A stretch of 64,000 nt of DNA from Rhodoferax mekongensis (GTDB lineage Bacteria; Pseudomonadota; Gammaproteobacteria; Burkholderiales; Burkholderiaceae_C): the NCBI RefSeq assembly GCF_032191775.1, contig NZ_CP132507.1, positions 583,001-647,000 on the forward strand. Reading direction: 5' to 3'. Of the stretch, positions 54,098-63,082 are shown piece by piece. A model generated the notes under the pieces. That model had not been told where the DNA came from and did not search any database. It saw nothing but the letters and a program-made list of their open reading frames with translations. Numbering within the stretch: the stretch's first letter is position 1; every line of letters begins with the position of its first letter. A program made the position numbers and the translations under genes.

Positions 54098-56344
54098 TTA
54101 CGCGGCGCGCAGCGTGACGCGCTGCTCGCCCATGCGGCGGGTGGATACGCTCAGGGTAATGTCGCCCACCGCGCCAGTGGTTTCCAGCCAGAAGCCGGTG
54201 GTACCGCCCTTGAGCGTGAGCAAATCGGGCCCCAGCAGCTTGGCTGCGCCGGTGACTTGCACATGCACCACGTCGTCCATAAACGGCAGCAGGCGGCCGG
54301 CTTGGTCGAGCGCGCGCACGATGACGCGGGTGGCGTCCTTCTCATGGGCGTGCAATTGCGTGTCGTCCACCTGCACTTGCAAGGTGGTAGGCACCGGGTT
54401 GCCCGAGAGCTTGACGGTGGAAACCGCCTTGCCGTTGATGTAGCCCGTCACCGTGGCATCGCGCCACAGCATGCCCCAGGCGCCCAGGTCGTTCATGTTG
54501 ACGTGGCGGCTGTCAAAGATGACCGGCGCGTGCGGCAGGTGGGGGTACAACGCGCGGTCAGGCTCGGCGCGCTTGGGCGCGAAGTCGCCCACTTGCAGTT
54601 CCACGTAGTCGCAGTTGGTGAGCACGATCAGGGGCAGCACCTCGCAGCGGTCTTTCTCGCCACGGGCCCAATAGGTCACGGGTTGCAGCACCACTTGCTC
54701 TGCAGGGCTGCACTGGCTGGTGTAACCCCAGGCGGCGAACTTGGGTTCGCGGAAGATGTCCATCACGCCGTGGTGGCAGATGCGGTCGCCCGCGCCGAAG
54801 TCTTTGTGGGTGTTGTAGTCAAACATGCACCAGCCAATGGCGCCGCTGATGACGGGGTTTTCATACGCCTTGTTCAGCACATCCAGATGCCGGCGCACAT
54901 GCTCTGCCTGGCGGTCTTCGGGGTCGATGCGCTTGGTAGGGTACATGTGGCCGTTGAACTCGGTCACCAGATACGGCACCTCGTGGGCCAGGCCGGTCAC
55001 TTGGCGTGGCTGGCGCAGCGGGGTGGGGGCAATGCCCTTCATCCACTCCGGGGGGGCCACGTGGCAGAAGTCGTTCACGGTGTACACGTCTTCCAGCAGC
55101 TCGCTGTTTTCGATGTAGCGCACGCCACCGGTCTGGCGGGTGCTGTCCAGGCTGCGGGCCATGGCGTTGGTGCGGGTGTAGAAGTCGTGGTTGTCTTGCG
55201 ACTCGTTGATGCGCACGCCCCAGATGATGATGGAGGGGTGGTTCCAGTCGCGCTCGACCATGCGGCGCACGTTCTCCACCGACTCGTCCTGCCAGGCCTG
55301 GCCGCCAATGTGCTGCCAGCCCGGAATCTCTTCAAACACCAGGAGGCCGATTTCGTCACACCGGTTCAGAAAGTAGGTGGACTGCGGGTAGTGCGAGGTG
55401 CGTACAAGGTTGCACTTGAGCACGTCCTTCATGACGTCGGCGTCTTTGGCCTGGGCGCGTTGGCCCATGGCGTAGCCTACATAGGGGTAGCTCTGGTGGC
55501 GGTTGAGGCCGCGAATTTTGAGTGGCTTGCCGTTGAGGAAGAAGCCTTCGGTGGTGAAGCGCGCGGTGCGGAAGCCGAAGCGGGTGCTGTGCTGGTCGCT
55601 GCCGGCGCTGGTGTTCAGCGTGACGCGGGCCACATACAGCACAGGGCTGTCCAGCTCCCACAGCGCGAGGCCGGACAGTGCTTCAAACGAGGCGCTGAAT
55701 TCCGCGCCCGCCACGTCCACGGTTTGCTGGTGCAGCACGGTGCCATCGATGGCGCACAGCTCTACCAGTGCGGTGCCTGTGAAGGTCACTTGGGTGGGGT
55801 TGGCCAGAAAGCCTTTGACGGTGACGCCCTTGGCGTCGCTGAGTTCGTTAGCGGTTTCAACCTTGAGGTTGGCAATGGACACCGCGTCGGTCACTTGCAG
55901 CCACACATCGCGGTAGATGCCGGCGTAGGTCAGGTAATCGATCTGGCCGCCGAAGGGGGGGATTTCGGGGTTCTCGCTGCCGTCCACCTTCACGGTAATG
56001 AGGTTGTCGCCCTCTTGGAGCAAACCGGTGAGGCGGGCGCTGAAGGGGGTGTAGCCGTCTTTGTGCGCGGCAACTTGCTGGCCATTGACCCAGACCACGC
56101 TGTTGGCCATGGCGCCGTCAAAGCTCAGGGCCACTTCGCGGCCGGCAAATGCGGGTTGCCAGGCCAGGGTGTACTGGTAGGCAAATTCCTTCTGGAATGC
56201 GCGTTCGTCGAAGTAGGTCATGTCCAGGTCGACGGCGTTGTGCGGCAGGCGCACGGCCTCGCCGGCAGCGGCCTTGGCGATGAGTTCAGACGAAAAAGAG
56301 GTGTGAAAAGTCCAGCCCGAGACGAGCTTGGTAACGGTACGCAT
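54098..56344 (-). CDS. GH2 glycoside hydrolase, beta-galactosidase-like
   Basis: This is a 748-residue family 2 enzyme with an N-terminal jelly-roll (about residues 5-155), an immunoglobulin-like middle domain, and a TIM barrel. The acid/base is E381 after N380 in IIWGVRINESQ, and the nucleophile is E462 in VTEFNGH. Two smaller beta domains follow. It is shorter than LacZ and has no signal peptide. Beta-galactosidase is most likely given the GH36 partner, but beta-glucuronidase or beta-mannosidase activity cannot be excluded. It lies 10 bp after the permease gene. Confidence 0.88.
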   Translation of the reverse strand: MRTVTKLVSGWTFHTSFSSELIAKAAAGEAVRLPHNAVDLDMTYFDERAFQKEFAYQYTLAWQPAFAGREVALSFDGAMANSVVWVNGQQVAAHKDGYTPFSARLTGLLQEGDNLITVKVDGSENPEIPPFGGQIDYLTYAGIYRDVWLQVTDAVSIANLKVETANELSDAKGVTVKGFLANPTQVTFTGTALVELCAIDGTVLHQQTVDVAGAEFSASFEALSGLALWELDSPVLYVARVTLNTSAGSDQHSTRFGFRTARFTTEGFFLNGKPLKIRGLNRHQSYPYVGYAMGQRAQAKDADVMKDVLKCNLVRTSHYPQSTYFLNRCDEIGLLVFEEIPGWQHIGGQAWQDESVENVRRMVERDWNHPSIIIWGVRINESQDNHDFYTRTNAMARSLDSTRQTGGVRYIENSELLEDVYTVNDFCHVAPPEWMKGIAPTPLRQPRQVTGLAHEVPYLVTEFNGHMYPTKRIDPEDRQAEHVRRHLDVLNKAYENPVISGAIGWCMFDYNTHKDFGAGDRICHHGVMDIFREPKFAAWGYTSQCSPAEQVVLQPVTYWARGEKDRCEVLPLIVLTNCDYVELQVGDFAPKRAEPDRALYPHLPHAPVIFDSRHVNMNDLGAWGMLWRDATVTGYINGKAVSTVKLSGNPVPTTLQVQVDDTQLHAHEKDATRVIVRALDQAGRLLPFMDDVVHVQVTGAAKLLGPDLLTLKGGTTGFWLETTGAVGDITLSVSTRRMGEQRVTLRAA

Positions 56345-56354
56345 GTGAAAAGCC

Positions 56355-57173
56355 TTATTTGACGGAGCCCAGCATGCCCTGTACGAACTGCCGTTGCATT
56401 GCGAAAAAGACGACCAGGGTGGGCAGGGTGGCGAGCATGGCCGCCAGCATGATCACGCCGAAGTCGGGGAAATAGGCCGAGCCCAGCGAGGACAACACCA
56501 GGGTGATGGTTTTGAGCTCGGGGGACTGCAGCACGATGAGGGGCCAGAGGAAGTTGTTCCATGCTGCCATGAACACGATGATGAATGCCGCCGCATAGGT
56601 AGAGCGCATCACCGGCACATACACAAACAGGAAGATCTGCCATTCCTTGAGGCCGTCCAGACGCGCGGCTTCGCGCAGCTCGGGCGGGAAGGCTTTGGTG
56701 CTCTGGCGAAAGTAAAAAATGATGTACGCAGAGGCGAGGGCCGGCAGGATGACGGCGAGGTGCGTGTCCAACAAATCGAACTTGGCCATCAGGATGAACA
56801 AGGGGATCATCAGCGCAGCAAACGGAACCATCAGCGTGAGCAGCAGGCCGTTGTAGACCCGCTCCCGGGCCTTGGAGCTGAACACTTCAAAACCGTATCC
56901 GGCCATGGACGAGATGACCAGCGTGAAGAAGCCGCCGATGATGGCGATCTTCCCGGAGTTCCAGAAGACCTGGGCCACATCAAAGGTTTTGTTGAGCTTT
57001 TCCAGGTTCTGCAGAAAGGCGCTGCCGAAGGTGAATTTGCCTTTGGTGACGTCCACCGAAGCATTGGTGGAGCTGATCACCATCCAGGCAAAGGGGAAGA
57101 TGGAAACAAAGGCCATGACCCCCAGAAAGAGGTAGACGCCGGCCATGCGGAATTTTTCTGCCCAGTTGGTCAT
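56355..57173 (-). CDS. Carbohydrate ABC transporter permease (MalG/LacG type)
   Basis: This is a 272-residue permease with about six membrane segments, from VYLFLGVMAFVSIFPFAWMVI to the C-terminal region. The coupling loop is ELREAARLDGLKEWQIFLFVYVPVM. The ATG at 57173 overlaps no coding sequence; the upstream permease stop lies 1 bp before it. An earlier in-frame start at 57197 would only read into the other permease gene. It forms the channel with the next gene. Confidence 0.92.
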   Translation of the reverse strand: MTNWAEKFRMAGVYLFLGVMAFVSIFPFAWMVISSTNASVDVTKGKFTFGSAFLQNLEKLNKTFDVAQVFWNSGKIAIIGGFFTLVISSMAGYGFEVFSSKARERVYNGLLLTLMVPFAALMIPLFILMAKFDLLDTHLAVILPALASAYIIFYFRQSTKAFPPELREAARLDGLKEWQIFLFVYVPVMRSTYAAAFIIVFMAAWNNFLWPLIVLQSPELKTITLVLSSLGSAYFPDFGVIMLAAMLATLPTLVVFFAMQRQFVQGMLGSVK

Positions 57174-57174
57174 G

Positions 57175-58071
57175 TCAGTTGCGCTCCCGGGCGGCATAAA
57201 ACTGGATGGCAGCCAGCGCGGCCACCAGCAGCACGATGACGTAAGACACCGTAGCGGCGTAGCCGAAGTTGGGCACGAATTTGAATGACAGGTTGTAGAT
57301 GTACATGGACAGGGTGAGCGTGTTGTCCGAGAACACGGTGCCCACGGTGGTGATGTTCATGGGTTCATCAAACAACTGCAGGGTGCCGATGGTGGAGGTC
57401 ACCGTGGTGAACAGGATCACCGGCTTGAGATTCGGGATGGTGATGGAGACAAAGCGGCGGTAGGCCGAGATGCCATCAATGCGGGCTGCCTCGTAGATCG
57501 ACTTGTCGATGTTCTGCATGGCCGCGAGGTAGAAGATCATGTTGTAGCCGGTCCAGCGCCAGGTGATGGCGATGATGATGACTACCTTGGACCAGAACGG
57601 GTCGTTGAGCCAGGGGATGGGCTCAGCAATGAGGCCCAGCCACGCCAGCGCGTGGTTGACCAGGCCGTCATACGAGAACATGCTTTTGAACACCACCGAG
57701 TACGCCACCAGCGAGGTCACGCACGGCAGAAATACTGCCGTGCGCAACAGCCCGCGAAAGCGCAGGTTCGGCATGTTGAGGCAGCTGGCCATGACCAGCG
57801 CCAGCAACAGCATGATGGGCACTTGGATCACCAGAAAGATGCAGGTGTTCTGCAGTGCTTTCAGAAAGACAGGATCACTCGCCAGACGCACGATGTTGCC
57901 CACGCCTACGAACTCAACCACCGTTCCCTGCCCGGCATGCAGGGACATCCATAGCGAATGAACGATCGGGAAGGCCATGAAGACCCCGATCAGCCCGAGG
58001 GCGATGGAAACAAATAGCCAACCGTTGACGTCGTAAAAACGCCGGTAGCTGGTCGTGGGCTTTGGCGCCAT
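57175..58071 (-). CDS. Carbohydrate ABC transporter permease (MalF/LacF type)
   Basis: This is a 298-residue permease with about six membrane segments, the first in GWLFVSIALGLIGVFMAFPIV. The coupling loop is SIYEAARIDGISAYRRFVSITIPNL, typical of the sugar-permease family. It pairs with the MalG-type gene downstream in the operon. CAAGGAGC precedes the ATG. Confidence 0.92.
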   Translation of the reverse strand: MAPKPTTSYRRFYDVNGWLFVSIALGLIGVFMAFPIVHSLWMSLHAGQGTVVEFVGVGNIVRLASDPVFLKALQNTCIFLVIQVPIMLLLALVMASCLNMPNLRFRGLLRTAVFLPCVTSLVAYSVVFKSMFSYDGLVNHALAWLGLIAEPIPWLNDPFWSKVVIIIAITWRWTGYNMIFYLAAMQNIDKSIYEAARIDGISAYRRFVSITIPNLKPVILFTTVTSTIGTLQLFDEPMNITTVGTVFSDNTLTLSMYIYNLSFKFVPNFGYAATVSYVIVLLVAALAAIQFYAARERN

Positions 58072-58101
58072 GGTGCTCCTTGGGTGCAGTGTTGCCGTGA
58101 C

Positions 58102-59388
58102 TTACTTGATTTGCGAGGCGAGCTGGTTGTGGATGTTTTCCAGCGCCTTCTCGACCGGCATGCCTTGTGCCAGACCGGGCAGCTGGGCGGCCACGGCAGC
58201 GTCACCTTCGGCGGTGTAAATGCCGTAGTTCACGCTAGGCACTTTGCCCATCCAGTCGCTGAACTTTTGCCAGACCTTGTCGCCACCGAAGAAGGGGTCG
58301 GCTTCAGAGTACGCCTTGCCACCACGGGATGCCAACAGGGAACCCACCGCACCGCGGGATTGCAGGATGGTTTGGTAGAAGTCCACATCCTTGGCGTAGA
58401 TCTGGTTCAGGAAGTCCACAGCCGCTGCCTTTTCCTTGCCGCTGGACAGCACATACCAGCTGGAGCCGCCCAGGTTGGAAGCGTTGGTTGCGCCGGGCAC
58501 ATTCAGGCGCGGTGTGGCGGCCACAGCCCATTTGCCGGACTGGCTGGCTTCCGCCTTCACGGAGCCGGTGATCCACACGCCGGTAATTACGGAGGCGACG
58601 TCACCCTTGTTCAGCGCGCCGACCCACTCGCCCCAGCCGGAGGTGGGCTTGTAAACGCCGGTCTGCATGAACTTGACCTGGGTTTCCAGCGCGGCCTTCA
58701 GGGCGGGGTTGTTCTTGATGTCGAGCTTGCCGTCTTTGTCAAAGTACCAGCGGCCTGCGGACTGCATCATGATGCGGATGCTGGCGATGTCCTGGGGGTC
58801 CATGGCGAACATCTTCTTGCCGGTTTTTGCTTCGACTTGCTTGCCGATTTCCAGGTAACGGTCCCAGGTGATGTTCTGCATGTCCTTGTCGCTGAAGCCG
58901 GCCTGCTTGATCAGGTCGCTGCGGTAGTACATGCCGGTGGTGCCGGTGTCAAAAGGCAGGCCGTAGACTTTGCCGCCCATGGTCATCAGGTTGACCTTGT
59001 AGTTGGCAAACGCCTTGTGATCCACTTTGCCGGACAGGGGCTCAAACGCGCCGGGGAAGGAGCGCAAATACTTGGGTGCGTTGTAGTCCTCGACCAGCAC
59101 GATGTCGGGCAGGGTCTTGGTCACGCCTGAGGCCAGGGTGGTCTGCAGCTTTTGCTCCACATCGGCTTTGGCCATGTCCATGATTTTGAAAGTCACACCG
59201 GGGTTCTTGGCGGTGTAACGCTTGGCCGCCTCTTGCATGATGGCGATGTTGAAGTTCGGGTCCCATGCCCAGATGGTGACTTCGCCGGCATTGGCGGCGT
59301 GGCTGGCCATCAGGCCGGTGCCGCCCAAGGCCAAGCCGAGCATGGCGGCTGCGGTGGAACGGATCGTGAAGCGTTTGGCGAAATTCAT
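58102..59388 (-). CDS. Carbohydrate ABC transporter substrate-binding protein
   Basis: This is a 428-residue family 1 sugar-binding protein with a Sec signal peptide (STAAAMLGLALGGTGLMASHAANA, cleavage near 35). Mature residues start GEVTIWAWDPNFN. Sugar-stacking tryptophans are likely among IWAWD and WYFDKDG. It is the first gene of the operon that ends with GH36. The start at 59388 follows AGGAAG. The ligand is probably an alpha- or beta-galactoside, from the two hydrolases. Confidence 0.92.
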   Translation of the reverse strand: MNFAKRFTIRSTAAAMLGLALGGTGLMASHAANAGEVTIWAWDPNFNIAIMQEAAKRYTAKNPGVTFKIMDMAKADVEQKLQTTLASGVTKTLPDIVLVEDYNAPKYLRSFPGAFEPLSGKVDHKAFANYKVNLMTMGGKVYGLPFDTGTTGMYYRSDLIKQAGFSDKDMQNITWDRYLEIGKQVEAKTGKKMFAMDPQDIASIRIMMQSAGRWYFDKDGKLDIKNNPALKAALETQVKFMQTGVYKPTSGWGEWVGALNKGDVASVITGVWITGSVKAEASQSGKWAVAATPRLNVPGATNASNLGGSSWYVLSSGKEKAAAVDFLNQIYAKDVDFYQTILQSRGAVGSLLASRGGKAYSEADPFFGGDKVWQKFSDWMGKVPSVNYGIYTAEGDAAVAAQLPGLAQGMPVEKALENIHNQLASQIK

Positions 59389-59568
59389 AGTGATTCTTCC
59401 TGTTGATATGGGGTCAGGCACGTCATGCGGGGCGAACCGTAGCATGCGTATCTGTTGTCTCCAGAGTCCGGGCCTGCCAAAAAAAGTGGGGCGGGTCAGG
59501 CTCTGCCTTTGTGAATGAAACCAGAGTGTGTTGGGGTTGAATCCTGGTACCGGCTGGCGTCCTTTCGT

Positions 59569-59588
59569 AAATTTAAGCGGTTAAATTT
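59569..59588. promoter_or_regulatory. LacI-type operator O1
   Basis: AAATTTAAGCGGTTAAATTT is a 20-bp palindrome apart from its central GCGG, the shape bound by LacI-family dimers. It lies 180 bp upstream of the sugar operon start, between it and the lacI-type gene. Confidence 0.85.
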
Positions 59589-59670
59589 CTGACTGAAACA
59601 CATGTCGACATTCGTACCGCCACCGGTCCGGAAGGCTTGCAGACCCGCCGGGGAGACATCCGTAAATTTA

Positions 59671-59690
59671 AAATTTAAGCGGTTAAATTC
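59671..59690. promoter_or_regulatory. LacI-type operator O2
   Basis: An identical 18-bp core (AATTTAAGCGGTTAAATT) recurs here, 102 bp from O1, with an extra AAATTT half-site before it. The pair would allow DNA looping and could also control the divergent regulator gene. The rest of the 59389-59804 gap is AT-rich and carries no gene. Confidence 0.85.
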
Positions 59691-59804
59691 GACAATTTTT
59701 CGAGTATACCTATGGGTATCCGCAAAAAAACCGGCTCCTAGGGTAAGTCCTAGGGATCAAAAAAAGTATCAATCGATGCCAATTCACACCAAGTTGCAGT
59801 GCCC

Positions 59805-60824
59805 ATGGCTACCCTGAGTGAAGTCGCCCGCCTGGCAGGAGTCACCACTGCCACGGTGTCCAATGTGCTGCGCAATACCCAGAAGGTGAAGCCAGCCACA
59901 GTGCAAAAGGTGCAAGAGGCGATTGCCGCGACCGGCTACCGCCCCAACCTGATGGCACGCGCACTGGCCGAAGGCAAGTCGTCCATGGTGGCGCTGGTGC
60001 TGCCCGACATCAACAACCCCTTCTACCCCGAGTTCGTGCGGGTGGCCGAGCGGGTGGCGCGGCACCGCAACTACTTTCTCATGGTGTGCAACACCGACGA
60101 GCGCCCTGACATCGGCCGCGCGTATCTGCACCAGATTGCCGGCACGCTGGCCGACGGCGTGCTGGTGCTGCACACCGGTATCAGCGCGGACGACATCAAT
60201 GAGCTGAAGACCCGGCGCTCCCCCATCGTGTTGGCGTCCGAAGAGCAGGTGGACCTCGCCAACCGCATTCCCCATGTGGTGGTTAACTTCCACCGCGCGG
60301 GCGAAATTGCAGGGCAGCATTTGCTGGACTTGGGCCACCAGCGCATCGGTGCCATCGTGGGTTGCGGCCTGGAAGGCATGCAGCTCGGGCGTCTGGACGG
60401 GTTCAAAAGCGCCTTGTCTGCCGCTGGCATTGCGCTGGCTGAGCCAATGGTCCGCAATGTGAGCGACACCGTGGCCGGCGGCCATGAGGCCACCGACTCA
60501 TTGCTGGAGCAGCACCCCGACATCACCGCCATTTTTTGCACCAACGATTTGATGGCCTATGGCGCCAGCCAGGCCCTGGCCGACCGGGGCATCCGCATCC
60601 CGCAAGACATTTCGCTCATCGGCATCACTGACATCCAGCTAGCACGCGACATGCGCCCGGCACTCACCACCGTGGCCTTGGGCATTGAGCAGGTGGCCAC
60701 CATCTCCATCAACCTGCTGTTGGATTTGATTGAAAACCCCCAGCACGAACCGACCATCGTGCACGTGCCCGATCCGGTGCTGGTAGTGCGGGCCTCCACC
60801 GGCTCGGTGCGCAGCGGCACCTGA
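59805..60824 (+). CDS. LacI-family transcriptional regulator
   Basis: This is a 339-residue repressor. The N-terminal helix-turn-helix is ATLSEVARLAGVTTATVSNVLRNTQKV, with a hinge helix (NLMARALAEGKSS) and a periplasmic-binding-like effector domain. The ATG at 59805 is preferred over a GTG two codons earlier. It is divergent from the galactoside operon, and two matching operators lie between, so it most likely represses that operon until a galactoside or product binds. Confidence 0.93.
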   Translation: MATLSEVARLAGVTTATVSNVLRNTQKVKPATVQKVQEAIAATGYRPNLMARALAEGKSSMVALVLPDINNPFYPEFVRVAERVARHRNYFLMVCNTDERPDIGRAYLHQIAGTLADGVLVLHTGISADDINELKTRRSPIVLASEEQVDLANRIPHVVVNFHRAGEIAGQHLLDLGHQRIGAIVGCGLEGMQLGRLDGFKSALSAAGIALAEPMVRNVSDTVAGGHEATDSLLEQHPDITAIFCTNDLMAYGASQALADRGIRIPQDISLIGITDIQLARDMRPALTTVALGIEQVATISINLLLDLIENPQHEPTIVHVPDPVLVVRASTGSVRSGT

Positions 60825-60845
60825 GGTACGGGCCGCCGTGGCGGC

Positions 60846-61472
60846 CTACAGTGTGTCGATGGGGTTGTGAGCCGTGTCGTCGCCGATGGCGAAGCGGTGC
60901 CGGCAGCGGGTGTAGAAGCTTGCGCCGAAGCGACCCACCGGGTGGTAGTCCTGCAGGTGCACGCGCCACTTTTCGGTGTCAATCAGGCCATCGCGCGCGC
61001 TCATCCACAGCACCCGGCCTATGAATACATAGCGGCTGGGTGTTTCCAGTGTTTCGTGCAATACGCATTCAAACGCCACCGGCGCCTCCGCAATGCGCGG
61101 CGGGCGCACGCTGTGCGACGGGGCAGCATGCAGGCCCACCGCGTCCAGCTCACTCACCGAGGCCGGGAAGGTCTGGCCGCAGGCGTGCATCTGGGCGGCC
61201 AGAGGTTCGTCCGTCATGTGCACGACGAACTCGCGCTGTGAAAGTATGTTGGCCGCCGTGTCCTTGAGCTGCCCGTCCTGCAAGCGGTTGATGCTGAGCA
61301 TGACAACCGGCGGGTCCTCCCCCAGCATGTTGAACATGGAAAACGGTGCGGCGTTCACCACGCCCGCTGCGTTCAGGTTGGTGACCAGCGCAATCGGCCG
61401 CGGCACGATGAGGCTGGCCATGAGCTTGTAGCGCTGGTAGGCGGTGATCTGTGAAAAGTCGACTTCGGTCAT
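60846..61472 (-). CDS. Flavin reductase-like (split-barrel FMN-binding) protein
   Basis: This is a 208-residue protein of the flavin reductase-like family. The FMN-binding region is SLIVPRPIALVTNLNAAGVVNAAPFSMFNMLGEDPPVVMLSI, and the C-terminal motif is DYHPVGRFGASFY. Members reduce FMN for a partner oxygenase or act on other substrates. No partner is adjacent. The ATG at 61472 is chosen over a TTG two codons earlier. Confidence 0.85.
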   Translation of the reverse strand: MTEVDFSQITAYQRYKLMASLIVPRPIALVTNLNAAGVVNAAPFSMFNMLGEDPPVVMLSINRLQDGQLKDTAANILSQREFVVHMTDEPLAAQMHACGQTFPASVSELDAVGLHAAPSHSVRPPRIAEAPVAFECVLHETLETPSRYVFIGRVLWMSARDGLIDTEKWRVHLQDYHPVGRFGASFYTRCRHRFAIGDDTAHNPIDTL

Positions 61473-61522
61473 GCGCAACGTGCACGCAAGGGACGTGCCG
61501 CTAAACCGGAGTGGAGAAGTCT

Positions 61523-61580
61523 GCTATCAAAATAGAAGCTGCCCGCGCACATTCCGTAGGAGTTGCGGGCACTTTTTACC
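61523..61580 (+). repeat. Dispersed repeat family A, copy 8, with hairpin
   Basis: GCTATCAAAATAGAAGCTGC, then CCGCGCACATTCC, then a hairpin GCCCGC/GCGGGC followed by ACTTTTT. It is a diverged family A copy between the RidA and flavin reductase genes and may act as a weak terminator on the plus strand. Confidence 0.65.
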
Positions 61581-61601
61581 TAAAAATGCCTGCGACGCTG
61601 A

Positions 61602-61955
61602 TCAGGCGGTCGCTGCGGTGAACGCAATCTCCAGCAGATAGTCCGGGCTGGCCATCTCGGCGCTCACGCACACACGGGCCGGTGCGCAACCCTCTGGGAG
61701 CCATGCTTGCCACGCGGCGTTGAAGGCTGCACGGTCAGCCATGTGCTTGAGGTAGATGGTGGCAATCAGCAAGCGGCTTTTGTCGCTACCGGCCAGCGCC
61801 AACGTGCGCTCGGCTTGTGCAAACACAGCCTGCGATTGGCTGGTGATGTCGGTGCCACTTTCGGGCACTTCCACAAAATAAGCAGTGCCGTTGTGCACCA
61901 CCGCGTCCGACCATTGGGCGGCGGGGTTGATGCGTTGGATGGGGGAGACTGTCAT
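61602..61955 (-). CDS. RidA family protein
   Basis: This is a 117-residue protein of the YjgF/YER057c/UK114 family. The conserved arginine is in CAPARVCVSAEMASPD. The family breaks down reactive 2-aminoacrylate-type imines or related compounds. It is shorter at the N-terminus than E. coli RidA and belongs to a divergent subgroup, so deaminase activity is not assured. It stands 37 bp downstream of the DUF2894 gene and could be co-transcribed with it. Confidence 0.85.
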   Translation of the reverse strand: MTVSPIQRINPAAQWSDAVVHNGTAYFVEVPESGTDITSQSQAVFAQAERTLALAGSDKSRLLIATIYLKHMADRAAFNAAWQAWLPEGCAPARVCVSAEMASPDYLLEIAFTAATA

Positions 61956-61992
61956 AGGGAATCCTGTTCAGAGCTTGACGCTTTGGCGCATC

Positions 61993-62445
61993 CTACTTGA
62001 GGCGGCGTTTTCCGCCTTTTACCGGCTTGGCCGCTTGCGGCAGCGTCATCGTGTCCAGCTGCAGCATGGTGTCCAGGTGGCTCATGAAGTGGTGCAGGTA
62101 GGCGGGAGACAGGTCTTGCATCAGACCCAAAGTGCGCAGCACCAGCCGGTGGGAGTTGAGCGGACCGGCGTTGGCGGGGCCTTGTTGCAGCGCGTGCTCC
62201 ACCTGGTCTTGCACCTTCATGCGTTGCCACGACTGGCGGAACTGCTGCACACTTTTCAGTTCCACAGCGCCCGCGGGGCTGAATGCCGCCGCCGCGTTTT
62301 CGGACCCTGTGGCGGAGCTTTGCATGCTGCGGTTCAGGGCCTTCAGGGCGTTGAGGCCATTGCGAGGAATCGCTGTGCGCGGCCGCACCTGAAGCTGGCG
62401 CATGCGCTCCAGCAGGGTGGGCATGGCGTGCGACGCGTCAGTCAT
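61993..62445 (-). CDS. DUF2894 domain protein
   Basis: This is a 150-residue soluble protein. The family start is LLERMRQLQVRPRTAIP, and a middle helical region has VELKSVQQFRQSWQRMKVQDQVEHALQQ and a basic C-terminus (KPVKGGKRRLK). Its function is unknown. It overlaps the MotB-like gene upstream by 8 bp, so the two are translated together. The gene set DUF802, OmpA and DUF2894 travels together in Burkholderiales. Confidence 0.8.
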   Translation of the reverse strand: MTDASHAMPTLLERMRQLQVRPRTAIPRNGLNALKALNRSMQSSATGSENAAAAFSPAGAVELKSVQQFRQSWQRMKVQDQVEHALQQGPANAGPLNSHRLVLRTLGLMQDLSPAYLHHFMSHLDTMLQLDTMTLPQAAKPVKGGKRRLK

Positions 62446-63082
62446 GGGCAGCTTGCGTACCCTTGGGCACCGGGGCCATTTCCACGCGGCGGTTCAGGGC
62501 CCGGCCGCTCTCGCTCTGGTTGGATGCCACGGGCTGCTGTGCGCCAAAAGCCGCCGCAAACACGCGCGAGGCGGGCATGCCCTCTTCAATGAGCGCGCGC
62601 GTCACGGTGAGCGAGCGTTGGGCGGAAAGCTCCAGGTTGTCGGCAAAGTGGCGGTTGGCCCCCGAGACGGCTATGTTGTCCGTAAAGCCGCTGACCATGA
62701 GCATCTCATCCCGTTCACCCAGGTAGACCTGCAGTGGCGGAACCAGGCTTTTGAGCAACTGCCGCCCATCGGAGCGCAGTTGGTCGGAGTTGACGGCAAA
62801 CAGCACACTGCCGCTGATGCCGATGCGCCCGTTGTTCAAGGTTACGCGGCCTGACTGCAAGGGAATGGCCAAGGCCTTCTCCAGCGCCATGCGGCGCTGT
62901 TCTTCCTGCTGGCGTTTTTTGACTTCGGATTCGAGGTTGGCGACTAGGTCCATCTGCACGACCAATACACCTACCAGAATCAGCACAAACGCCCCCAGCA
63001 GGCCGGCCATCAGGTCGCCAAAAGTAGCCCAGACCGGGGCGCTATCGACCCCGCTGTCGTCCATGGTGTCGATGTCCGTCAT
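62438..63082 (-). CDS. MotB/ZorB-like OmpA-domain protein
   Basis: This is a 214-residue inner-membrane protein. A single membrane segment spans about residues 24-41 and includes D23 in FGDLMAGLLGAF, the place of the proton-binding aspartate in MotB and ZorB stator subunits. A coiled coil follows (LESEVKKRQQEEQRRMALEK), then an OmpA-type peptidoglycan-binding domain (FTDNIAVSGANRHFADNLELSAQRSLTVTRAL and NRRVEM). The start ATG at 63082 overlaps the DUF802 stop by one base. It looks like the wall-anchoring partner of that protein. Confidence 0.85.
   Translation of the reverse strand: MTDIDTMDDSGVDSAPVWATFGDLMAGLLGAFVLILVGVLVVQMDLVANLESEVKKRQQEEQRRMALEKALAIPLQSGRVTLNNGRIGISGSVLFAVNSDQLRSDGRQLLKSLVPPLQVYLGERDEMLMVSGFTDNIAVSGANRHFADNLELSAQRSLTVTRALIEEGMPASRVFAAAFGAQQPVASNQSESGRALNRRVEMAPVPKGTQAAHD

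Noticed and set aside
54257..56362. A 701-codon plus-strand frame opposite the GH2 gene, and a similar 588-codon frame opposite the dehydratase at 22855-24621
   Set aside because: Both are shadows of high-GC genes and carry no recognisable domains or ribosome-binding sites.
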